Assembly: GCA_024643945.1 (NCBI GenBank)
Contig: JAHELX010000495.1
Span: 1-5,089 of the forward strand
DNA length: 5,089 bases
Direction of reading: 5' to 3'
DNA from: Anaerolineales bacterium
Lineage (GTDB): Bacteria > Chloroflexota > Anaerolineae > 4572-78 > NAK82
Positions 1-5,089 of the stretch are shown piece after piece. Within the stretch, counting starts at the first letter, position 1; every line of letters begins with the position of its first letter. The notes under the pieces are model-generated. The model was given only the letters and a program-made list of their open reading frames with translations, was not told the origin of the DNA and did no database searches. The position numbers and the translations under genes were made by a program.

Positions 1-1294
1 TTTCTACTTCTTTGGGAGCCACCTTTTCGCCCCGGCTTTTGATGATGTCGTCTTTGCGACCGACGAAGTACATGTAGCCTTCTTCGTCCATGCGGAAAAG
101 GTCGCCGGTGTAACACACGCGTTCTCCGGGCAGGGGGCCGGGGCGATAGCGTGCGGCGGTGGCTTCTGGGTTCTCCCAGTAACCGCGCATCACGTGCCGG
201 CCCCGGGCGACCAGTTCGCCGATCTGGCCCGGTCCCAGCCGGTTACCTTCCTCGTCCTGAATCCAGACCTCGGTGCCGGGGATGGCGATGCCCACCGAGC
301 CGGGCCGCCGGTCCAGTTGATCCGGGGGCAGGTAAAGGGTGCGCTTGGTCTCAGTCAAGCCGTACATCGAATAGACAGCAGCTCCAGGGAATTTGTGCCG
401 AAGCTCCTGGATATGGCTGGGCGGCAGGGCGGCACCCGTGTTGCTCAGATAGCGCAGGCGGGACAGGTCGTAGGGGCTCAGGTCCATCTGAAGCAAGATG
501 GCAAAGATAGTGGGCACACCAGGAAGGCCGGTCACCCGCTCCTTTTCCATCTGCTTCAAGATGGCGGCCGGGTAGGCGAAGGAACGTTCCAAGACCAGGG
601 TGCCGCCGAATTTGAAGACCATGAGCAGTTGATACAGACCGTAGTCAAAGGAAAGAGGCAGCACGTTAACTACGATGTCGTCTTCCACGTTTTGCAGGTA
701 CTCGATGATAGAGCTGGCGGCGAAGACCACATTGCTGTGGTCGCTCATCACCCCTTTGGGATCTCCGGTGCTGCCGGAGGTATAGATGAGGCAGGCCAGG
801 TCCAGGTCTATGTTGGTTTGGGAGGGGCGGCGGTCAGGGTAAGTGGCCTGAAGGGTATCGAAATCCAGGCAGCGTTCACGCCCGGCGGCCGCCTGGGCGG
901 CGTGCTTGCCACAGAGCACGCTGAATTTGAGTGATGGCACGTCGGCCATCACCTGGTGGACCAGGGAGGTTTTGCGCGCTTCGGTGAGCAGGGCGGTGGC
1001 GCGGCAGTTGTTGAGGATGTAGGTCAGCTTGTCGCGCTTGGTGGTGTGATTGACGACGACGAACACGCCGCCAGCTTTGAGTGTGGCGAAGATGCTCACC
1101 ACGGCTTCTATGGAGTTGTTGAGATAGATGGCTACCCGGTCGCCGCGCCGGACGCCATGCTCGATCAGTGCGTTGGCCAGGCGGCTGGCCATTACGTCGA
1201 TCTCGGCATAGGTCAGTCGCTGGCCGTCGCAGACGAGGGCCACCTTACCTGGCAGTCGTTGAGCGCTGTGGTGCAGAAAGTCCTGGACGAGCAT
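1..1294 (-). CDS. AMP-forming acyl-CoA/acyl-ACP ligase (ANL superfamily), C-terminus cut by window edge
   Basis: Reading the minus strand from the ATG at 1294-1292 gives 431 codons with no stop, running off the left edge. The protein is an adenylate-forming ligase, which activates a carboxylic acid with ATP and passes it to CoA or a carrier protein, probably in the cytoplasm. Visible core motifs: P-loop YTSGSTGDPKG (residues 171-181), YGLTE (311-315), TGD (396-398) and GRKDDIIKSRGEK (412-424) at the hinge. The family is usually about 500-530 residues, so roughly 80-100 are missing, including the C-terminal catalytic lysine. The stretch VLPLSFDYGLYQ (211-222) and YLPPDQLDRRPGSVG (321-335) resemble the ligases linked to exosortase-type exopolysaccharide loci (recall, not a search). 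The start is supported by a strong ribosome site at 1299-1306. It follows the carrier-protein gene on the same strand, and the two probably act together. The substrate cannot be read from the sequence; a medium- or long-chain acyl-CoA synthetase is the alternative. Confidence 0.93.
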   Translation of the reverse strand, partial: MLVQDFLHHSAQRLPGKVALVCDGQRLTYAEIDVMASRLANALIEHGVRRGDRVAIYLNNSIEAVVSIFATLKAGGVFVVVNHTTKRDKLTYILNNCRATALLTEARKTSLVHQVMADVPSLKFSVLCGKHAAQAAAGRERCLDFDTLQATYPDRRPSQTNIDLDLACLIYTSGSTGDPKGVMSDHSNVVFAASSIIEYLQNVEDDIVVNVLPLSFDYGLYQLLMVFKFGGTLVLERSFAYPAAILKQMEKERVTGLPGVPTIFAILLQMDLSPYDLSRLRYLSNTGAALPPSHIQELRHKFPGAAVYSMYGLTETKRTLYLPPDQLDRRPGSVGIAIPGTEVWIQDEEGNRLGPGQIGELVARGRHVMRGYWENPEATAARYRPGPLPGERVCYTGDLFRMDEEGYMYFVGRKDDIIKSRGEKVAPKEVE

Positions 1295-1298
1295 AGGG

Positions 1299-1306
1299 AC
1301 CTCCTT
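1299..1306 (-). promoter_or_regulatory. Ribosome binding site of the acyl ligase
   Basis: The minus strand reads AAGGAGGT here, a full match to the anti-Shine-Dalgarno sequence, 4 nt before the ATG at 1294-1292. It decides the ligase start and predicts efficient initiation. It begins 13 nt after the end of the perfectly paired stem of the upstream palindrome (arm edge at 1320), so the hairpin could stand close to a bound ribosome. Confidence 0.85.
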
Positions 1307-1309
1307 TTC

Positions 1310-1407
1310 GGTAGACGGTAGACGTTAGACGGTAGACGGGGATAGGAAAGGGGAACTGGGCATCAGGGATCAGGGAATCAATCCCCGTCTACCGTCTAAC
1401 GTCTGCC
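1310..1407. repeat. Palindromic heptamer-repeat element between carrier-protein and ligase genes
   Basis: The left arm holds four 7-bp units on the plus strand: ggtagac (1310-1316), ggtagac (1317-1323), gttagac (1324-1330) and ggtagac (1331-1337), followed by gggg. The right arm holds the same units inverted: ggtagac (1387-1393), gttagac (1394-1400) and the variant ggcagac (1401-1407), preceded by cccc. Positions 1320-1343 and 1381-1404 are perfect 24-bp inverted repeats, and pairing extends to 1317/1407 with one G-T wobble at 1319/1405. The 37-bp centre (1344-1380) contains a second tandem heptamer, atcaggg at 1362-1368 and 1369-1375. The transcript could fold into a long hairpin. There is no T-run after it on either strand, so it is not a classical intrinsic terminator. 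I see no clear target-site duplication. It could be a miniature mobile or REP-like element, but this is inference. Confidence 0.9.
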
Positions 1408-1650
1408 ATTCATTTTGCTGCGGATGTAGCTGGCGAGTTTGTTGACCGAGTCGAAGTTGTCGGGGGTGATTTCCTGGTCATCAACGGTCACGCCGAAGGT
1501 TTCTTCGACGAAGAGCACCAGCTCCAGCACGCCGACGGAGTCAACGATGCCTTCTTGCAGGAAGGAGTCGTCGTCATCATATTCAAAGCCGTTATCGCTA
1601 AACAGCAGATTCTGAGCCACGTACTGGCGAATGTGAGCCTCGGTTTCCAT
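1396..1650 (-). CDS. Free-standing acyl carrier protein
   Basis: This 84-residue acidic protein has the usual length and layout of an acyl or peptidyl carrier protein. The phosphopantetheine attachment site is Ser38 in GIVDSVGVLELV (residues 34-45), preceded by an acidic loop and followed by helix II (VLELVLFVEETFG) and the C-terminal helix region NFDSVNKLASYIRSK. It should be modified by a 4'-phosphopantetheinyl transferase and carry an acyl or aminoacyl group as a thioester in the cytoplasm. The DSVGVLELV form differs from the DSLD motif of typical fatty-acid AcpP and recalls free-standing carrier proteins paired with dedicated ligases, including the DltC-like DSMG type. The ligase gene follows 101 bp downstream on the same strand, which suggests that it loads this carrier. 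The start ATG at 1650-1648 has a GAGGG sequence 6 nt upstream. Its last codons (Gly-Arg-Arg) and TAG stop lie inside an inverted heptamer repeat, so the native C-terminus may have been replaced. Confidence 0.93.
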   Translation of the reverse strand: METEAHIRQYVAQNLLFSDNGFEYDDDDSFLQEGIVDSVGVLELVLFVEETFGVTVDDQEITPDNFDSVNKLASYIRSKMNGRR

Positions 1651-1912
1651 AATTTTCCCTCGTATGCTTGTTAACGGATACCGGCCATTCAGTGTGTAAT
1701 GGTTTTTTTAGATAAAAGCCGCTCGGTAAGACCGTTTGCGACCCGCTTCTGGGTCGAAAGTTCAGAACAAGACAGCCACGCAATGGCATCAAGGTAATTA
1801 AACTCCAAAAATATCGGAATCTAGTGAGGGAAACGCATGAAAAAAGTTAGAAAGGGTTTGAATCAACTGTAATTGGTTGTCTGGACGGTATATTAGCAAG
1901 ATGGATTACGTT
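1651..1912. other. 262-bp intergenic gap with two small hairpins (1724-1734 and 1739-1756)
   Basis: No gene is supported here. Two adjacent inverted repeats are visible: cgaccc/gggtcg (1739-1744 and 1751-1756, 6-nt loop) and cggt/accg (1724-1727 and 1731-1734, 3-nt loop). In the minus direction they are followed by CTTTTATC, which makes a weak terminator for the peptidase gene or part of the carrier-protein leader possible, but the T-run is poor. The gap is more AT-rich on the peptidase side (about 1800-1912) and has an A-tract on the minus strand at 1703-1709. I find no convincing sigma-70 -35/-10 pair, although the gap is the natural place for a promoter of the carrier protein and ligase. 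Confidence 0.4.
1657..1661 (-). promoter_or_regulatory. Ribosome binding site of the acyl carrier protein
   Basis: The minus strand reads GAGGG, 6 nt upstream of the ATG at 1650-1648. It is a moderate Shine-Dalgarno match at good spacing and supports this start. It is weaker than the site in front of the ligase. Confidence 0.6.
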
Positions 1913-4900
1913 TCAGTCATTTTTGATGACAATCGGCAGGTAAACTGTATTAGCCCCTGGCAAGATGTCGCTGATGGTAATGACGTGGGTGCCGGTGACG
2001 ATGCCATAGGTGTTGGTGGCGGTAACCGTGATGGCTTGAGTGCCGGTCACGTACCAGGTGAAGTTGACTGTGTCGATCAGCCCACCACCTGGGTGTGTCG
2101 TTAGAGCTTGTCCCGTGGCTCGCCATTCATATGTGATGGGCTGCATAGCCGTGTTAGGGCTCAGGTCGGCGACGAAGGTATACTGGGTCTGGGTAATGCC
2201 TGTCGTCGGCCCAATTATGGCCACATCGTTAGGCCTCAGGACGATTGTGGTGAAAGACCAGGGATTTGGGACGGGACCGGTACTTAACGAGTGTCCTAGT
2301 TTGTCCTGACCTTCCACCGTGAAGGTCCGCACCTCGCTCTCAGCGAAGTCCGTGTGGTCAAAATTGAGTAGCGTATAGTCAGCGCTCCAGGTTGGGGTCA
2401 AGACCAGTCCTGTGGTGCCTGGCCCACTGAGGACGAGTGTGGTAGGGCTCATCGGCTTGTTGAAGACAATCTGGATGTCCTGGTCAAGGAGGACTTTGCT
2501 GGCTCCATTGGCAGGCGTCGTACTTTTCACATAAGGATAGTTGGTGGGAAGGCCCAATTGCACAGCCGGATCGCCAAAGAGTACAAAGGTTTCGACCAGT
2601 TCACCCCAGAAATTGTTCAGGCCATAAGTGGAAATCTTGGCCGCCGTGGTAGCTGCTCCCATGGCGTACACGTCGTCCTGGAAGATGGCCTCGTAGAATT
2701 CGCGCATCAACTCTCTATGACCCGAGGCGTAGCCCAGGCTGGTGGCGGCCCAAACAGCCACGGCGCCCTTATTTTTAAGTCGCAGGAACTCTTCGGCCAT
2801 AGAGATCTTAGATCCGGTAAAGTAGCCGTTCAAGCAGTTGGCGACTGTCACCATTGGCAATTTGTTGGTATTGTTCAACGAGGTGACGTCGGGATAGCGG
2901 TTAAAAATATAGCCGCCGCTCCAGCGTCCCCATATATCCACGTTGCCATGTCCAGCGTAGTTAACGAGAATGCTGCCATTGTTGATCTGGTTGGCAATAT
3001 CTGTGGTTGGATCTCCAGGTGGATAGTCACTTGCGTAGACCTTGTTGGCAGTATAGTAATAAGGCAAACGGTCAGCGAGTTGCTCCGAGATGACTTCAAA
3101 AGGAGTTTCGTCATCTGCCACCAGGAGCACATTCTTATTCCAGGAGGCGTCGGGGGGATTCTGCTCATAGCTGATGATTTTGTCCACCATGTCATCTGCT
3201 TGCGAGGTGGTCTGGGCCGTCAGCCGGCCGATAAACATATCCGGCAGGATATCATCAGGGCCATCCACGGCCACAAACCAGTTATCGGAGAAAGTCTGCC
3301 CCATTAGATCTGTCTCGATGACTTGAGAGGGCACGTAGTTGACGCTGCCTGTATTCAGATTGTCCTTGTAGTCCTGAGAGGCATCTCCAAGCAGTAAGAC
3401 ATACGTTGGGGCTGGGCTGGTCCAGTTGTGATACGCGTAGGAGAGAAAGTCGCGGATGGCCTGGGGGTTAAAGATGCCGTAGTTGAATTCGTCGTAGATG
3501 TCTTCGACCTTGACCGTAGCGACTCGCATGTCTGGAGCTTCCCGATGGTTGGCCAGCCTCAGCGCGCTGGTGTAGAAATCCTTATGGGTGATGATGATGT
3601 AATCGGCCCCTAAGGCGGTGGATTTCCAGGAGGATGATTGATCCATCTCTATGCTGGCCGGTGATTTGCGCTGTGCGGCCGTCAGGGTCAGGTAACGGGT
3701 CTCTGGTTGGGCGCTGTCCTCGAACTGGAGCTTGTAGCCACCCCCGGCAGCGGGCATCACCGTGGTGTTGCTGATAATCGCCGTATTGGATGGGTCGGTC
3801 ACGTCAAAAACCTGAACATCGTCTGCGCTGAAGCCAGTCACCTCAAATTGGAAGGTGCCGGCCGCCGGCGCCCCGAAAAGCAAGCGATCATTCTCGGCTA
3901 CATAGGTATCCCAGTAGTCGATCTCGATCCAGTTGACGTATAGCTGCTGGTAGGTGGTCCCTGCCAGCTCCACTTTAACGGTGTTATTCCCCTCGTTCAG
4001 CTCAGAATGTGAAACAGTCGCCTCCTGGTCGTAAATGCTGAATCCGTCCCACTGGTGTACACCACCTATCTCAAGGTCGTTGAGGTATATTTTGGTGGCA
4101 TGGTCGGGATTGAGGTATAGATTGTCTGTCCCCCCCTTTAATTGGACGCGCACGGTGGCTGTGCTGGCGGTGGTCGAAAGGTGATTCAAGGTCAGGGTAT
4201 AAACACGTGAGGGGGCAGCCTCAGGGGCCAGCCTGCCTCCCCAGAACCAGTGATCCTGACCCTCGCCATCGGGCATAGTTTGCCAGTAATAAGTGTCTTC
4301 CTCGGCGTGGAGCGTGGCCGGAAACTGCTCTGCGAGCATCGCGCTTCCTGGAGTCCCGTCCTTCGTAGTCATGCGCAGGCCATTACCTCCGCCTGCTGTT
4401 AGCCAGTAAACATTCTTGACCGTGTAAATATCGGTGATGGCAGTGCCATAAAAGAGGATATAATCGTTGCTGTCGAAAGCATGGTTGCTGTTAGCATCGC
4501 GCACGTAGATGGGAATCTCAGCGCCCCGGTTGCTAATTTTTATGGTGTTGAGATCGATGCCGCTCAGGTTAAACCCGGCCCCGGTCAGATCGGGGGGGGT
4601 GAGTTGATATACGCCATCCTCGGTGACGCCAATTTTGAGAGTGGGGGTGATGCTGGCCGCGCCAATACTGGTGTCAGCCGTGCCGATGGGGGGAGTTGGC
4701 GCCGCGACTGGAGGACGTTCCAGCGCATCATAATTGAGCAAGGCGCTTTGCAGCAGTTTTTCGTAGGCGGGACTGGCGCCACGTGTTCCGGTGGCGGCTA
4801 TAGAGAGCGGCATAGTCCACGTGATCCGGGCCAGGATGCGCCGGTAAAGCCGGACCTCACCGGTGACCGGGTTATATTGCACCGGATAGAATTGCACCTG

Positions 4901-5089
4901 GGCTACGGACTGGTCGCGCATCGTGCCGGTATGGCCGATCTCGACCGGCTTGTCCGGGTAAAAGGCAGGGGTAGCGTAGAGATCTTGATCGAGAGCGAAG
5001 GTTTGCGGCACATCTTCGGCCATGAGGTCGTCCAGGTTGTCTTTAGTCACCTGAACTGCGGGTGCAGGATGAAGGTGGTATCCTCTCAA
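1913..5089 (-). CDS. Secreted multidomain gingipain-type (C25) cysteine peptidase, N-terminus cut by window edge
   Basis: The reading frame enters from the right edge and is open for 1058 residues to a TGA at 1915-1913; the TTG at the edge is not taken as the start, and a signal peptide would lie outside. Residue numbers count from the edge. Residues about 40-92 resemble the C25 propeptide region (AQVQFYPVQYNPVTGEVR), followed by a Pro/Ala/Thr linker (127-147). Residues about 150-470 are beta-rich modules with EIPIYVRD, GDxILFYG-like and NWIEIDYW segments. The catalytic domain spans about 493-848, with VLLLGDASQDY (564-574), the likely catalytic His714 in NYAGHG and Cys752 in ANCLNG, 38 residues apart, and the closing motif LFGDPAVQL (837-845). 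A bacterial Ig-like (Big_5) domain follows (about 852-947), then a PKD-like domain (about 953-1040) and the tail VYLPIVIKND. The protein probably acts outside the cell in protein degradation or processing of surface proteins. No type IX sorting domain is visible. Cleavage specificity cannot be read from the sequence. Confidence 0.92.
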   Translation of the reverse strand: MRGYHLHPAPAVQVTKDNLDDLMAEDVPQTFALDQDLYATPAFYPDKPVEIGHTGTMRDQSVAQVQFYPVQYNPVTGEVRLYRRILARITWTMPLSIAATGTRGASPAYEKLLQSALLNYDALERPPVAAPTPPIGTADTSIGAASITPTLKIGVTEDGVYQLTPPDLTGAGFNLSGIDLNTIKISNRGAEIPIYVRDANSNHAFDSNDYILFYGTAITDIYTVKNVYWLTAGGGNGLRMTTKDGTPGSAMLAEQFPATLHAEEDTYYWQTMPDGEGQDHWFWGGRLAPEAAPSRVYTLTLNHLSTTASTATVRVQLKGGTDNLYLNPDHATKIYLNDLEIGGVHQWDGFSIYDQEATVSHSELNEGNNTVKVELAGTTYQQLYVNWIEIDYWDTYVAENDRLLFGAPAAGTFQFEVTGFSADDVQVFDVTDPSNTAIISNTTVMPAAGGGYKLQFEDSAQPETRYLTLTAAQRKSPASIEMDQSSSWKSTALGADYIIITHKDFYTSALRLANHREAPDMRVATVKVEDIYDEFNYGIFNPQAIRDFLSYAYHNWTSPAPTYVLLLGDASQDYKDNLNTGSVNYVPSQVIETDLMGQTFSDNWFVAVDGPDDILPDMFIGRLTAQTTSQADDMVDKIISYEQNPPDASWNKNVLLVADDETPFEVISEQLADRLPYYYTANKVYASDYPPGDPTTDIANQINNGSILVNYAGHGNVDIWGRWSGGYIFNRYPDVTSLNNTNKLPMVTVANCLNGYFTGSKISMAEEFLRLKNKGAVAVWAATSLGYASGHRELMREFYEAIFQDDVYAMGAATTAAKISTYGLNNFWGELVETFVLFGDPAVQLGLPTNYPYVKSTTPANGASKVLLDQDIQIVFNKPMSPTTLVLSGPGTTGLVLTPTWSADYTLLNFDHTDFAESEVRTFTVEGQDKLGHSLSTGPVPNPWSFTTIVLRPNDVAIIGPTTGITQTQYTFVADLSPNTAMQPITYEWRATGQALTTHPGGGLIDTVNFTWYVTGTQAITVTATNTYGIVTGTHVITISDILPGANTVYLPIVIKND

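Noticed and set aside
194..934. Long plus-strand open frame of 246 codons opposite the ligase, continued in the same frame by 956-1321
   Set aside because: Its codons are exactly the reverse complement of the ligase codons, so the openness follows from the GC-rich codon use of the real gene. The minus-strand product carries the complete series of ANL motifs, while this one resembles nothing.
1310..1407. Intrinsic terminator between carrier protein and ligase
   Set aside because: The stem is long enough, but no T-run follows on either strand, the loop is 37 nt, and a strong ribosome site for the ligase comes directly afterwards.
1310..1407. CRISPR array
   Set aside because: The units are 7 bp long, contiguous and partly inverted, with no spacers of regular length and no cas gene nearby.
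1724..1790. Cyclic-di-GMP riboswitch suggested by GGGTCGCAAACGG on the minus strand
   Set aside because: The conserved first half of that riboswitch class (a GCACAGGGCAAACC-like segment) is absent, and the stems do not fit its three-helix layout.
1598..1792. Minus-strand open frame of 64 codons in the gap, overlapping the start of the carrier-protein gene
   Set aside because: It has no clear ribosome site, runs through the hairpins and 53 bp into the carrier-protein gene in another frame, and its composition is not protein-like.
2558..3307. Plus-strand open frame of 249 codons opposite the peptidase catalytic domain
   Set aside because: It lies wholly inside a convincing C25 gene on the other strand, including the His and Cys motifs, and the translation shows no recognisable domain.
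5087..5089. TTG at the right edge as start codon of the peptidase
   Set aside because: No upstream sequence is visible to judge a ribosome site, the following residues are not a signal peptide, and the propeptide-like region is already under way, so the gene is taken as cut by the window.

Overview
All the genes I can support lie on the minus strand, in the order: secreted peptidase (1913-5089), acyl carrier protein (1396-1650), AMP-forming acyl ligase (1-1294). The first enters the window from the right edge without its N-terminus. The last leaves at the left edge without its C-terminus. Nothing on the plus strand looks like a real gene.

Organism: probably a filamentous or environmental member of the Chloroflexota (Anaerolineae/Caldilineae/Chloroflexia side), perhaps a metagenome-derived genome. 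This is inference from three things: the extracellular protein ends in the tail VYLPIVIKND, of the 'YLP-hydrophobic-(R/K)N' type I know from many secreted Chloroflexota proteins; it carries modular Ig-like and PKD-like domains without a Gram-negative type IX sorting domain; and a spacer is filled with heptanucleotide arrays of a kind I associate with such genomes. No rRNA or housekeeping marker is present to fix the taxonomy.

Right part (1913-5089): about 1058 residues of a multidomain gingipain-type (family C25) cysteine peptidase, with propeptide-like region, beta-rich pre-catalytic modules, catalytic domain with His (YAGHG) and Cys (ANCLNG), a bacterial Ig-like domain, a PKD-like domain and the short tail. 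Middle (1651-1912): a 262-bp gap with two small hairpins and no gene or convincing promoter. Left part: a free-standing acyl carrier protein and an acyl-CoA/acyl-ACP ligase, 101 bp apart, which probably work as a pair, the ligase activating an acyl substrate as its adenylate and loading it on CoA or on the carrier protein.

The most unusual structure is in the 101-bp spacer: two inverted arrays of a 7-bp unit (ggtagac and variants) form a near-perfect 27-bp palindrome around a 37-bp centre that holds a second heptamer (atcaggg). One arm runs into the carrier-protein gene and supplies its last three codons and its stop codon. I see no clear evidence of a wholly new system; the repeat element, the C-terminal tail and the carrier protein/ligase pair are the items that deserve follow-up.
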